Assembly: GCF_024508235.1 (NCBI RefSeq)
Contig: NZ_CP101943.1
Location: 1,833,112 to 1,897,111 of the forward strand
Origin: Halococcus qingdaonensis
GTDB taxonomy: Archaea > Halobacteriota > Halobacteria > Halobacteriales > Halococcaceae
DNA length: 64,000 nt
Direction: 5' to 3'
The position numbers and the translations under genes were made by a program. The notes under the pieces were generated by a model. The model was not told the origin of the DNA. It made no database searches and saw only the letters and a list, made by a program, of their open reading frames with translations. Numbering within the stretch: the first letter of the stretch is position 1; each line of letters opens with the position of its first letter. Shown here in pieces: positions 8,353-16,303 of the stretch.

Positions 8353-9178
8353 CCTCACCCCCGATGGCCGGCACGAACGAGTACGGCGGCCACGGCCCGG
8401 TGAACCGGACCTCGACGCCCGTTTCGGCCGCAACCTCGTCGAGCATCTCACCCATCCCCTCCTCGTTGTCCTCGGTCGCGAGCACGGTGAACCTCGCCTG
8501 GGTCTCCATGCCGTCGTTGTCGCCCTCCTCGTCATCGAGCGTCGTCCGCTCGCCGAGTTCGTTCACATCGCGCGCGAACTCGTCGAGTCGGTCGCGCAGC
8601 GTCGCCGCGCGGTCGGTGCGGCGCTCGCGGCGCAGTTCGCGAAGTCGCTGGTCGTACTGCTTTTCGAGCATGAACGCCGTGCCCGAGCCCGCCGCCTCGA
8701 TCTCCTCGTCGAGTTCGGCGAGTCGGTCGTCGCTCGCGACGAGGTCCTCGCGCAGTGCCGCCTCCTCGCGCCGGAGTTCGACGCGGTACTCCCAGTGGCC
8801 CGCGAGCTGGTCGAGGTAGTTGGCGAGTGTCCCGCGCTCCTCGGCGACCCACTCGCGTACGCGGTCGTCGTCGCCCGTGAGAACGGTGTCGAACTGGAAC
8901 GGGATCGGCGTGCCGAACGCCTCGCCCGCCGCATCGACGACGTTCTGATGCTGGAGCACCCACTTGCGGAGTTCGTCCATGTCGGCAGTGTCGTACAGCG
9001 ACTCGCAGTCGTGGAGTACGACGCCGATGTCGTCGACCGCGAGCAGTCTGACGGGCTCGTCGTCGACACCCTCGGTGTCCGGGTCGGCCTCGTCGTCGAC
9101 GGCGACCGCACAGTAGAGATAGCGCCCTTCCTGGAACTCGGTCTCGGTCTCGCCCTCGGTGTCGGTATCGTCGGCCAT
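8330..9178 (-). CDS. gvpL: Gas vesicle protein GvpL
   Basis: The product has 282 residues of the GvpL/GvpF family. It starts with an acidic stretch and then GRYLYCAVAV. The central part is a long helical region (about 120-200, including LDQLAGHWEYRVELRREEAA), and the C terminus carries VRFTGPWPPYSFVP, nearly identical to the end of GvpF in this cluster. In Haloferax work GvpL has been reported as a hub contacting many other Gvp proteins. The ATG overlaps the gvpK stop by 1 nt and the end overlaps gvpM. Confidence 0.95.
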   Translation of the reverse strand: MADDTDTEGETETEFQEGRYLYCAVAVDDEADPDTEGVDDEPVRLLAVDDIGVVLHDCESLYDTADMDELRKWVLQHQNVVDAAGEAFGTPIPFQFDTVLTGDDDRVREWVAEERGTLANYLDQLAGHWEYRVELRREEAALREDLVASDDRLAELDEEIEAAGSGTAFMLEKQYDQRLRELRRERRTDRAATLRDRLDEFARDVNELGERTTLDDEEGDNDGMETQARFTVLATEDNEEGMGEMLDEVAAETGVEVRFTGPWPPYSFVPAIGGEDGTETGG

Positions 9179-9495
9179 TATTCGATCACTCCTCTGTCGT
9201 CGCGCTGCGGCTTGTCGGCACGCTCGACGAGATCGCGGACCAGGCCGTCGAGATCGCCACGGAGATCGTCAACCGGTTTCTCGATGCCTTCGTCCTGCTT
9301 GATCCCCTCGATCTCCTCTTCGAGCGCGGCGAGTTGCGAGCCGAGGCGCTCGATCTCCTCGTCGGTGAGTTCGCCCGATTCCATTCGTCGGATGGCCTCG
9401 CGCTCCATCGCGTCGACCAGCAGCTCGACGACCGTGACGACGAGCGTCATCAGCCCGTCGCGCGCCTCGTCACCGTCGACGTCAATCGTCGTCAT
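9178..9495 (-). CDS. gvpK: Gas vesicle protein GvpK
   Basis: The product has 105 residues from ATG 9495. It contains the GvpK core [20 protein letters not shown] and [20 protein letters not shown]. GvpK is one of the eight accessory/structural proteins reported as essential for vesicle formation in haloarchaea. The start overlaps the end of gvpJ by 14 nt and the stop overlaps the gvpL start by 1 nt, so translation is coupled along the operon. Confidence 0.94.
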   Translation of the reverse strand: MTTIDVDGDEARDGLMTLVVTVVELLVDAMEREAIRRMESGELTDEEIERLGSQLAALEEEIEGIKQDEGIEKPVDDLRGDLDGLVRDLVERADKPQRDDRGVIE

Positions 9496-10009
9496 CTGCC
9501 TCCTCCCCCGTGGCATCGGATCCCTCCGCCTGTTCCGACGGTTCGGATTCCCCGTCGGCGTCCTCGTCGGTGTCCTCGCCACTGCTTTCGTTTCCGTCGG
9601 CCTCGTCGCCACCGTCTCCCGCCGTCGATTCCGCACGCGCGCCGGCGTTCGGCCGCGCGCCGAGCTCCGGTGCGGACTGGCTCTCGGTGTCTGACTCCGC
9701 CTCCTCGCCGTCGTCAAGCGCCGCGTCGTCCTCACCGCTCTCGACGGTGACGGTATCGTCGTCCTCGAGTTCGCTGCGGTCCGATGCTTGCTCGACGCGG
9801 CGCATGTCGGTGCCGTCCGGGAACTCGAGCCCGTACTCGGCGGCCGTCTCGAACGAGGCGATCGCCGCCCGGAGCTGCACACCGAGGAGTTCGGTGTCGC
9901 CGATCGAGACGACGATGTCGGCGTTGATGACGACGCCCTTGTCGAGCAGCATCTCGACGACGTCGGCGAGGCTGTCGGATTCGCGCGTCGGCCCGCCGCT
10001 GTTACTCAT
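9482..10009 (-). CDS. gvpJ: Gas vesicle protein GvpJ with long acidic tail
   Basis: The product has 175 residues. The N-terminal 70 ([20 protein letters not shown], then [20 protein letters not shown]) form the GvpA-like core. From about residue 75 to the end the sequence is low complexity, dominated by Asp, Glu, Ser and Gly. Halobacterium GvpJ is around 115 residues, so the tail is roughly 60 residues longer. GvpJ is an essential minor vesicle protein. It overlaps gvpI by 8 nt and gvpK by 14 nt. The tail's coding DNA overlaps the gvpK start, so the extension is at least preserved as an open frame. Confidence 0.93.
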   Translation of the reverse strand: MSNSGGPTRESDSLADVVEMLLDKGVVINADIVVSIGDTELLGVQLRAAIASFETAAEYGLEFPDGTDMRRVEQASDRSELEDDDTVTVESGEDDAALDDGEEAESDTESQSAPELGARPNAGARAESTAGDGGDEADGNESSGEDTDEDADGESEPSEQAEGSDATGEEADDDD

Positions 10010-10982
10010 CGTTGCCCTCCCGTTCGTCGAACCGCCGACCGTAGATGCGGTAGTGGCCGGGCGCGCTCGAATGCTGTGTCTGCTTCGGCACGGTCGAGAA
10101 ACTCGCCGACGACCAGCCGCCCGCCTTCCAGCCGGCGACCATCGTCGAGTAGGCCGTCGGGTTCCGCGAGGAGGGCTGGCCCGTCCCGCCGCCGGTCTTC
10201 TCCTCGACTTTCTCCTGGGCCGTATCGCGCGCCTCCTTCAGCTGATCGCGCGCGTCGAGGGCGCTCTCACGGAACTCCTCGACGGCATCGCGGAGCTGTG
10301 ACTGGATGGCGAGCTGTTTGGCCTGTCCGTCGTCGAGGATCGACTCCTCGCCGTTGCTCGCGTCCTCCATATCGGGCGTGTCGAACGAGTCCAGGAGACC
10401 GGAATCGTCGCCGGTCTCGCCGTCACCGTCCTCGTCCTCGTCGTCGGTGACGTCGTCGGCTGCCTCCTCGAGTTCGTCCTTGTTCTGCATGAACGCGCGC
10501 ACGTCGACGGCGTCCCAGAGCTCGCTGAACTCGACGAGCGACGCCAGCTGTGTGAGATCGAGCGCCCGCCTTGGCTCGGCGTTCGCGATCGCCTCCGGCA
10601 CGTCCTCGCCCTCGATGGCACTTGGCAGCTCGCTCAGCTCGACCGCCTCGGGGAGTTCCGAGAGATCGACGGTGTCGAGCAACTCGTCGGTCTCCTCGAT
10701 GACATCGACGAGGTCGTCGATGTCGTCCTTCGCATCGGCGTAGTTCTCCTCGCCGCTCAGCACGCCGAGCAGCGAGTCGATGTCTCCCTCGGCGCGATCG
10801 AGCAGCGCCGCCAGCTCGGTGTCGGAGTCGACGAGCCCGCTACCGCTCTCGTCTTCGCCACTGCCGTCGTCCCCGTTACTGCCGTCGCCACCGTTCTCGC
10901 CCTCCGCGGCGGACTGCGAGTGTTCGAGCGCCGAATCGAGCTTCTCGGCGGCTTCGGCCATCGGTTCGCTATCGTCACTCAT
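10002..10982 (-). CDS. gvpI: Gas vesicle protein GvpI, greatly extended
   Basis: The product has 326 residues from ATG 10982, which sits in an 8-nt overlap with gvpH; ATG 10991 is an alternative start. The C-terminal part (about 220-326) is helical and then contains [32 protein letters not shown] and GRRF, which I recognise as GvpI-like. The N-terminal 220 residues are acidic, with repeated short units ([18 protein letters not shown] at 106-123) and [20 protein letters not shown] at 151-170. GvpI in Halobacterium is reported as small and basic, so this may be a fusion or a lineage-specific long form. It is not among the eight essential genes. Confidence 0.75.
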   Translation of the reverse strand: MSDDSEPMAEAAEKLDSALEHSQSAAEGENGGDGSNGDDGSGEDESGSGLVDSDTELAALLDRAEGDIDSLLGVLSGEENYADAKDDIDDLVDVIEETDELLDTVDLSELPEAVELSELPSAIEGEDVPEAIANAEPRRALDLTQLASLVEFSELWDAVDVRAFMQNKDELEEAADDVTDDEDEDGDGETGDDSGLLDSFDTPDMEDASNGEESILDDGQAKQLAIQSQLRDAVEEFRESALDARDQLKEARDTAQEKVEEKTGGGTGQPSSRNPTAYSTMVAGWKAGGWSSASFSTVPKQTQHSSAPGHYRIYGRRFDEREGNDE

Positions 10983-11451
10983 TCCGTTCATCCTCCAGCC
11001 ACACGTCCAAAACTCCGTTGTTGAACGACGCGTCGGCGACGACGAGACCCGTCTGCGGGAGCGGGACGCGCTCGACGATGCCCTCGTCGTCGGCGACCAG
11101 AAGCGTCCGTCCATTCCCGCCGACGCCCGCTGAGAGTTCGTGTGGATCGACATCGGACAGATCGATTGTCACGACCTGTCCTTCCTCGGTCTGGCTGACG
11201 GTCGCAGCGTGATCGGTTCCCGAGATGGGCTCGGCGCTTTCGTCGCCCCCGACCTCGGTTCCGTCGCGCCCGTCGATCCCGGACTGCGGACCGATGCCGA
11301 CGCTGAGACCGTAGTCGAGTCGTTTCCGCCCGCTGCGTGCGCTCCCGGTTCTCGATCGCTGGCGTCGGTCGTCCTCGTCCATCTCGGCGAGGGTCTCGAA
11401 CAGCCCCGAGAGGATCGTCCGAACGACGCCGGTGTCCTTCTTGTCTGTCAT
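10975..11451 (-). CDS. gvpH: Gas vesicle protein GvpH (Hsp20-like)
   Basis: The product has 158 residues. The C-terminal half (GQVVTIDLSDVDPHELSAGV, then VVADASFNNGVLDVWLEDER) has the beta-rich pattern of the Hsp20/alpha-crystallin fold with the final GVLDV strand. This matches haloarchaeal GvpH, a non-essential chaperone-like protein affecting vesicle shape and stability (family knowledge). It overlaps gvpG by 4 nt and gvpI by 8 nt. Confidence 0.9.
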   Translation of the reverse strand: MTDKKDTGVVRTILSGLFETLAEMDEDDRRQRSRTGSARSGRKRLDYGLSVGIGPQSGIDGRDGTEVGGDESAEPISGTDHAATVSQTEEGQVVTIDLSDVDPHELSAGVGGNGRTLLVADDEGIVERVPLPQTGLVVADASFNNGVLDVWLEDERNE

Positions 11452-11699
11452 TGTTTGACCTCCACTTTGTTCGTGAGCGTCTCGCGCGCCTCGCGCGCCA
11501 CGTCCAGTTGCGTCCGCAGTTCCTCGCGGCGACGCTCGTACTCCTCTTCCGAGCGATCGCCGATCTCGAACAGCAGTCGGTTTTCCTTGATCTCGTCGCG
11601 GATCGACTCGACGTCGTACAGCTCCTCGACGGCCATCGAGTGGATGACGTTGCCGACCGCGACGATCGGCCGGAGCAGTAGATCGTCGATGATGAACAT
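11448..11699 (-). CDS. gvpG: Gas vesicle protein GvpG
   Basis: The product has 83 residues from ATG 11699. It contains the family motif MFIIDDLLLRPIVAVGNVIH followed by a charged coiled coil (EEYERRREELRTQLDVAREA). GvpG is one of the proteins essential for vesicle assembly. It starts 1 nt after the gvpF stop and overlaps gvpH by 4 nt. Confidence 0.95.
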   Translation of the reverse strand: MFIIDDLLLRPIVAVGNVIHSMAVEELYDVESIRDEIKENRLLFEIGDRSEEEYERRREELRTQLDVAREARETLTNKVEVKQ

Positions 11700-11700
11700 G

Positions 11701-12330
11701 TTACTGTTGGGTGCCGATCTCGATGTCCACGAAGTTGTACGGCGGCCACGGCCCGGTGTACTGGACCGTGAGGACGTCGCCGTAGTCGTCGGTGACGGCG
11801 TCGACCGCCTCGTCGAAGGCGACCCGTTCGTCACGGTCGACGAGATACGAGCGGTTCATCACGAGGCGGTCGCTGAAGCGATCGTTCTCCTCTTCCTGGA
11901 CGCTCGCTGCGGCGAAGCGTTCACTCGCCGCTTCGCGGATCTCGTCGGCGTCAACCGTCACGTCCTCGTCGACGACGAGTTTGACGCCGAACTCGGCCAG
12001 CCCCTCGATCTCGCGCAACGACTTCGTGAACGCGCGTCGCCCGCCCCGGAGGACGTTCTTGAGCGTGCGCGCGTTCTTGAACACCGAACCGAACTGCATC
12101 GGGACCACGGTTCGGCCGCCCGCATCGAGCAGCACGTCCTGGAGCACGTCGTCGTGCGCGCGGGCGTTCTCGTCGGTGAGCTCGGGGTCGAGCGTGTCGA
12201 TATCGGTCACGACGGCCGCGAGCGGCCCGTGACTCACCGTGTATGCGTGCGTCGCTCCGGCGACACCGTCGACGTCGAGTTCGAAATCGGCGTCCTCGAC
12301 GACGCCGTAGGCGTAGAGATGATCGCTCAT
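11701..12330 (-). CDS. gvpF: Gas vesicle protein GvpF
   Basis: The product has 209 residues from ATG 12330 (MSDHLYAYGVVEDADFELDV). It is a GvpF/GvpL family protein; residues around 75-90 read RTVVPMQFGSVFKNARTL, and the C terminus has VQYTGPWPPYNFVDIEIG. In other haloarchaea GvpF binds GvpA and is thought to keep it from premature aggregation. It is the first gene of the leftward operon. A TATA-like CTAATAGG (12381-12388) sits about 54 nt upstream, predicting a short leader. Longer in-frame upstream starts run past this TATA and are rejected. Confidence 0.95.
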   Translation of the reverse strand: MSDHLYAYGVVEDADFELDVDGVAGATHAYTVSHGPLAAVVTDIDTLDPELTDENARAHDDVLQDVLLDAGGRTVVPMQFGSVFKNARTLKNVLRGGRRAFTKSLREIEGLAEFGVKLVVDEDVTVDADEIREAASERFAAASVQEEENDRFSDRLVMNRSYLVDRDERVAFDEAVDAVTDDYGDVLTVQYTGPWPPYNFVDIEIGTQQ

Positions 12331-12507
12331 GATCTGAGTATGGACGTACTGCGCGTCGTGGCCCGGGTTCGGCGGTCGCGCTAATAGGCGTGTCGCCGGC
12401 ACATGCAGCCACCCCCACCCCGACCGCCCCGCTCTCCAACCCACACTCGGGTTGCCTGCCCCTGCTGGCCCAAAGGATATTATACCGGGCGGAGTTGTGC
12501 TGGTACG
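12331..12507. promoter_or_regulatory. Divergent gvpF/gvpA promoter region with inverted repeat
   Basis: This 177-bp region separates the leftward gvpF operon from gvpA. Rightward TATA-like box: GATATTATAC at 12476-12485, 27 nt before the gvpA ATG, so gvpA mRNA is probably leaderless or nearly so. Leftward TATA-like box: 12381-12388. A perfect inverted repeat CAACCC-N6-GGGTTG (12437-12454) lies about 20 nt upstream of the gvpA box, where an activator could bind. The region in between is C-rich (about 12404-12430). Confidence 0.65.
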
Positions 12508-12816
12508 ATGAGCGCACGACCCTCAAGCGACAGTCTGGCCGAAGTGCTTGATCGGATCCTCGACAAGGGGATCGTCATCGACGTCTGGGCACGGGTGTCC
12601 GTCGTCGGGATCGAGATCCTCACCGTCGAGGCACGGATCGTCGCCGCGTCCGTCGACACGTTCCTCCACTACGCGAAGGAGATATCGAAGTTGGAGATGG
12701 CGACCGAATCGGGCGATCTGGAGGATCTCAAGGACCTCGACCTCGGCACGTCGCCGATGACCCAGCCCGAGCCCGACGAGCCGGAGGTCCGCATCGAAGA
12801 GGACGCCGAGCAGTAG
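12508..12816 (+). CDS. gvpA: Major gas vesicle structural protein GvpA with C-terminal extension
   Basis: The product has 102 residues. The core [40 protein letters not shown] and [10 protein letters not shown] is nearly identical to known haloarchaeal GvpA, the wall protein that forms the ribs. Halobacterium GvpA has about 76 residues. Here an extra stretch follows residue 70: [12 protein letters not shown], then an acidic Pro-rich end ([18 protein letters not shown]). It is the only gvpA in the window. gvpO follows after 56 nt; gvpC and gvpN, normally between them, are missing. Confidence 0.96.
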   Translation: MSARPSSDSLAEVLDRILDKGIVIDVWARVSVVGIEILTVEARIVAASVDTFLHYAKEISKLEMATESGDLEDLKDLDLGTSPMTQPEPDEPEVRIEEDAEQ

Positions 12817-12838
12817 TCGCGCCCGGGGCACCGAGCGG

Positions 12839-12848
12839 TAATTTATTC
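12839..12848 (+). promoter_or_regulatory. TATA-like box of gvpO
   Basis: TAATTTATTC is centred about 29 nt before the gvpO ATG (12873) in the 56-nt gap after gvpA. The spacing predicts a leaderless gvpO transcript independent of, or additional to, read-through from gvpA. Confidence 0.55.
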
Positions 12849-12872
12849 ACGACGCCGAATACGTAGGACATC

Positions 12873-13433
12873 ATGGCCGACCTCGATCCAGGCGAGCACA
12901 CGATAGACGAACTGCGCGACGAACTCGACGACATCGACGACCGCGAGACGCTCGAAGAGCTTCGCGAGGCCGAAACCGACGGCGAGGACCGGACTGGCGC
13001 GAAAGAAGCCATCGACGAGCGCCTCGACGCGGTCGACGACGAAGGCGACAGCGACGGAGATGAAAGCGAGAGCGGCGAGGACGAAGAAAGCGACGAGGAA
13101 GACGACGAGAACGAGGGAAGCGACGAAAGCGCAGGAGGCGGGCAGGACGGCGACACGGTCGGCATCGTCGACATCCGCGATCACGTCCAGCAGAACGCCA
13201 GCGACCTCATCGGCCGGCCGCTCGACGGCATCGTCGAGATCGAGCGTACCGACGACGGCTGGCGCGCGCTGACCGAGATCATCGAGCGGCGCTCGGTGCC
13301 CGACACTCAGGACATCCTGGGGCGCTACGCGCTCGATCTCGACGATTCGGGGCGCATCATCGGCTATCGTCGGCTGGAGCGCTACCGGCGCGGCGACACC
13401 AAACGCGACGAGGAAGCACCCGCCGGCGGCTGA
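12873..13433 (+). CDS. gvpO: Gas vesicle protein GvpO with acidic N-terminal region
   Basis: The product has 186 residues. The C-terminal half (VQQNASDLIGRPLDGIVEIE, DDGWRALTEIIERRSVPDTQ, ILGRYALDLDDSGRIIGYRR) is the GvpO domain, essential for vesicle formation in haloarchaea. The first 90 residues are helical and then almost pure Asp/Glu/Ser/Gly, longer than in Halobacterium GvpO as I recall it. It is the last gvp gene on this side; dcd starts 48 nt later and has its own TATA-like CTTTAGG near 13452. Confidence 0.93.
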   Translation: MADLDPGEHTIDELRDELDDIDDRETLEELREAETDGEDRTGAKEAIDERLDAVDDEGDSDGDESESGEDEESDEEDDENEGSDESAGGGQDGDTVGIVDIRDHVQQNASDLIGRPLDGIVEIERTDDGWRALTEIIERRSVPDTQDILGRYALDLDDSGRIIGYRRLERYRRGDTKRDEEAPAGG

Positions 13434-13481
13434 CGGCCGGAAACGGAGAGGACTTTAGGAGCCACGTCGGTACGAACGGGT

Positions 13482-14141
13482 ATGATACTCGCCGATGGGG
13501 ACATCCGGCGGCGGCTCGACACGGGCGAGCTCGTCATCGAGCCGCTCGCCGACCCCGAGCTCCAGATCCAGCCCGCGAGCGTCGATCTCCGGCTCGGCCG
13601 CGAATTCCTCGAATTCCAGCGGACGAACATTCCCTGCATCCATCCCAATTCGGAAAACGAAGTCGACGAATACGTCACCGAGACTGTCGTCGACGAGGGC
13701 GGGGAGTTCATTCTACATCCTGGTGATTTCGTCCTCGGGACGACTGTCGAGCACGTCGGAGTGCCCGACGATCTCATCGCACGCGTCGAGGGCCGGTCGT
13801 CGCTCGGGCGGCTCGCGATCGTCATCCACGCGACGGCGGGCATCGTCGATCCCGGCTATCAGGGCCAAGTCACCCTCGAACTCTCGAATCTCGGCACCGC
13901 GCCCGTCGCGCTCACACCAGGGATGAGGATCTCACAGGTCATCTTCACGGAGCTCAAAAACGCCGCCGAAGTGCCCTACGGCGACGAGCGCGGCTCGAAA
14001 TATCAGGGCCAGGTCGGCCCGCAGGCCTCGAAGATCGGCAGCGACGACGAGTTCGGCGGCAGCCAGCGGCCCGATCATGAAACCCCTGACCGGCGATCGG
14101 GCGAGGCAGATCGGGCAAACGAGATGGAGGACGAGCGATGA
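13482..14141 (+). CDS. dcd: dCTP deaminase
   Basis: The product has 219 residues. The trimeric dUTPase-like fold is shown by [20 protein letters not shown] (29-48), the nucleotide-binding motif [11 protein letters not shown] (102-112) and [20 protein letters not shown]. The enzyme deaminates dCTP toward dUTP (or dUMP in bifunctional archaeal forms) for dTMP synthesis. From about residue 190 a hydrophilic acidic tail ([20 protein letters not shown]) goes beyond the enzyme core and overlaps the next gene by 4 nt. Confidence 0.95.
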   Translation: MILADGDIRRRLDTGELVIEPLADPELQIQPASVDLRLGREFLEFQRTNIPCIHPNSENEVDEYVTETVVDEGGEFILHPGDFVLGTTVEHVGVPDDLIARVEGRSSLGRLAIVIHATAGIVDPGYQGQVTLELSNLGTAPVALTPGMRISQVIFTELKNAAEVPYGDERGSKYQGQVGPQASKIGSDDEFGGSQRPDHETPDRRSGEADRANEMEDER

Positions 14142-15025
14142 GGTTCATCGAGGAGATCGTCGTCGACGAGTTCCTGCCCACGTTCCGCTCGCTGTTGGCT
14201 GAGCGCCTGCGCGAGCACGATCTCACCCAGAGCGAGGTCGCCGACATCCTCGGGATCAGCCAGTCGGCGGTGTCGAAATACGCCCACGGCGAGGTCGCGC
14301 GCAACGAGCGCGTGCTCGACGACGAGCGCGTCGCCGGGCTCGCCGAGGATCTCGCCGAGGGGCTCGCCAACGACGAACTGACGAGCGTCGGCGCGCTCGT
14401 CGAGAGCGAGATCCTGATCCGCCAGCTCGAACGCGACGACCTGCTCTCGGAGCTCCACGCGGCGGCGATGCCCGGCCTCAATGAATACGACGGCTTCGAC
14501 GTCCACGACCCGGAGAGCAGCCTCCGGGCGGCCGAGCGCGCCCGCTCGTCCGTGCGCCGCGGGATTGGCACGCTCGAAGCCACGAGCGGTTTCGCCGGGC
14601 TGATCCCGAACGTCGGCTCGAACCTCGTCGAGTGCGTTCCCGACGCCACCGACATCGACGACGTGGCGGGCGTTCCCGGTCGCATCTTCGACGTCAAGGG
14701 GCGGACGACGGTTCCGGGCGACCCCGAATTCGGCGTCTCGGCTCACGTCGCCGGCGTCCTGCTCGCCGCGCGCGACAACGGCAACGACGCGCTCGCCGCG
14801 CTCAATCTCGCCTACGACGCCGATCTCGTCGATCGACTCGAATCGCTCGATCTCGCGACGGTGGAGTTCGACGGCGAACGCGACACCGACGATGCGATCG
14901 CCGCCGTCGACGCCGCCGCTGCCGACGCGCTCTACCATACCGGCGGGTTCGGCGTCGAGGCCAACGTCTACCTGCTCGCCCCGAGCGCCGCCGACGCCGC
15001 CGCCCGCGTCCGCGGGCTCCTCTGA
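14138..15025 (+). CDS. thiR: ThiR-like HTH-ThiN transcriptional regulator
   Basis: The product has 295 residues. An N-terminal XRE-type helix-turn-helix lies at about 29-50 ([20 protein letters not shown]). A linker helical region follows, then a ThiN (thiamine-phosphate synthase-like) domain from about 120 to the end, with [20 protein letters not shown] and [20 protein letters not shown]. This HTH-ThiN architecture was described as ThiR, a repressor of thiamine biosynthesis genes in archaea that senses thiamine phosphate through the ThiN domain. The ATG overlaps dcd by 4 nt. Targets cannot be seen here: no thiamine genes are in the window. Confidence 0.88.
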   Translation: MRFIEEIVVDEFLPTFRSLLAERLREHDLTQSEVADILGISQSAVSKYAHGEVARNERVLDDERVAGLAEDLAEGLANDELTSVGALVESEILIRQLERDDLLSELHAAAMPGLNEYDGFDVHDPESSLRAAERARSSVRRGIGTLEATSGFAGLIPNVGSNLVECVPDATDIDDVAGVPGRIFDVKGRTTVPGDPEFGVSAHVAGVLLAARDNGNDALAALNLAYDADLVDRLESLDLATVEFDGERDTDDAIAAVDAAAADALYHTGGFGVEANVYLLAPSAADAAARVRGLL

Positions 15026-15027
15026 CG

Positions 15028-15732
15028 ATGAGCGATGGACGCGCCAGCAAGGAGGGAACGGAAACGGATGGCGCGAGCGAAGCACAGAGCTTCTACGGCC
15101 GCTGGGCGCGCCTCTACGACACCATCGCTACCTTTCCAGGAATCGGGTCGTGGCGCGAACGTGCCGTCGAGAGTTTAGAACTCTCGCCCGGCGACACGGT
15201 CGTCGAGATGGGCTGTGGGACGGGCGCGAACCTCCCGTATCTGCGCGAGGCGGTCGGGCCGTCGGGCACGGTCGTCGGCGTCGACTTCACGCGCGGGATG
15301 CTCGATCGTGCGCGCCGACACGTCGCGGCCGCCGGCTGGACGAACGTCCATCTCGTCCGCGGCGACGCCACCGCACCGCCGATCGAACGCGCCGACGCGG
15401 TGCTCGCGAGCTTCGTCGTCGGCATGCTCGCCGATCCGGCCGCAGTCGTCGAGGACTGGCTCGCGCTCGTGCGCTCGGGTGGGCGCGTCGCGCTGCTTGA
15501 CGCCACGCGCAGTACCCGGACGAGCGCGAAACCGCTCGACGCCGCCTTTCGGTTTTTCGTCGCCGCGAGCGCGCCGCCGACCCGACAGTTGCGCTATGCG
15601 ACGCCGCCGTGGAAACCGCTCGACGAGCGCGTCACTGCTGCTCGCCAGCCGCTCGAAGAGCATACTGAAGAGTACGACAGTACGGAGTTCGCGCTCGGCT
15701 TCGTCCGTCTGGCGAGTGGGTACGTTCCCTGA
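15028..15732 (+). CDS. Class I SAM-dependent methyltransferase
   Basis: The product has 234 residues from ATG 15028, 2 nt after the thiR stop. SAM-binding motif I is VVEMGCGTGANLPYL, followed by GTVVGVDFTRGMLDRARRHV and the acidic VRGDATAPPIERADAVLASF. The N-terminal FYGRWARLYDTIATFPGIGS resembles UbiE/phospholipid methyltransferases. The substrate is unknown. It could share the dcd-thiR transcript. It converges on the VanZ gene. Confidence 0.85.
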   Translation: MSDGRASKEGTETDGASEAQSFYGRWARLYDTIATFPGIGSWRERAVESLELSPGDTVVEMGCGTGANLPYLREAVGPSGTVVGVDFTRGMLDRARRHVAAAGWTNVHLVRGDATAPPIERADAVLASFVVGMLADPAAVVEDWLALVRSGGRVALLDATRSTRTSAKPLDAAFRFFVAASAPPTRQLRYATPPWKPLDERVTAARQPLEEHTEEYDSTEFALGFVRLASGYVP

Positions 15733-15782
15733 TATTCCATACCCGCCAGTTCTCTGTCGGCTTCGTCCCGCTTTGATCGCGG

Positions 15783-16202
15783 TCAGCGCACGGTTCCCGA
15801 CTCGTCGATCGGGCCGAATCGCACGTATCGCGCGAGCGACCGCCAGCCGAGCGCGAGCAGGCAGGCCCCGATCGCATCGGCGAGCGCGTCGGCGACGCTC
15901 GCGGTCCGGTAGGCGATCGGCCACTGGACGATCTCGATACCGATGCCGAAGGCGACAGCCAGCCCGACCGCGAGCGCCAGCCGGGCGTGACCGTTCTCGA
16001 TCGAGGCGTACGCGAGCGTCGCGGTCACTCCTGCATAGGCGAGCGCGTGCGACCACTTGTCCATCCCGACGAGCCCGAGCGGTCCGACGCTCGGCGTTCC
16101 GCTCGCCTCGACGACCGAGGCGACAAGGACGACGCCGGCGACCAGCACGACGAGTGCGTAGCGAACCCGGCGATCGACGAGCGGGATGGACGGCGATCTC
16201 AT
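15783..16202 (-). CDS. VanZ-like membrane protein
   Basis: The product has 139 residues from ATG 16202 with about four hydrophobic helices. The VanZ family signature is visible as MDKWSHALAYAGVTATLAYA (Asp-Lys-x-x-His) and IGIEIVQWPIAYRTASVADA (E..Q ... D.aD). VanZ-like proteins are small membrane proteins of mostly unknown function. It converges with the methyltransferase and is divergent from the DUF2298 gene. Confidence 0.82.
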   Translation of the reverse strand: MRSPSIPLVDRRVRYALVVLVAGVVLVASVVEASGTPSVGPLGLVGMDKWSHALAYAGVTATLAYASIENGHARLALAVGLAVAFGIGIEIVQWPIAYRTASVADALADAIGACLLALGWRSLARYVRFGPIDESGTVR

Positions 16203-16303
16203 GACAGGACTGGCGACCGGCAGCAAAAGCGGTGCGATGGCGGTCGAGTCGTGTGATCGGACATCCAAAGGTGTATAACGGATGTTCTCGGAAAAATCAA
16301 CGG

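Noticed and set aside
8045-9694. 549-codon plus-strand frame opposite gvpM, gvpL, gvpK and gvpJ
   Set aside because: It is antisense to four recognised gas-vesicle genes and has Ser/Arg-rich shadow composition.
12817-12872. Remnant of gvpC or gvpN between gvpA and gvpO
   Set aside because: The 56 nt contain a TATA-like box and no coding remnant, so there is no sequence evidence for a decayed gene.
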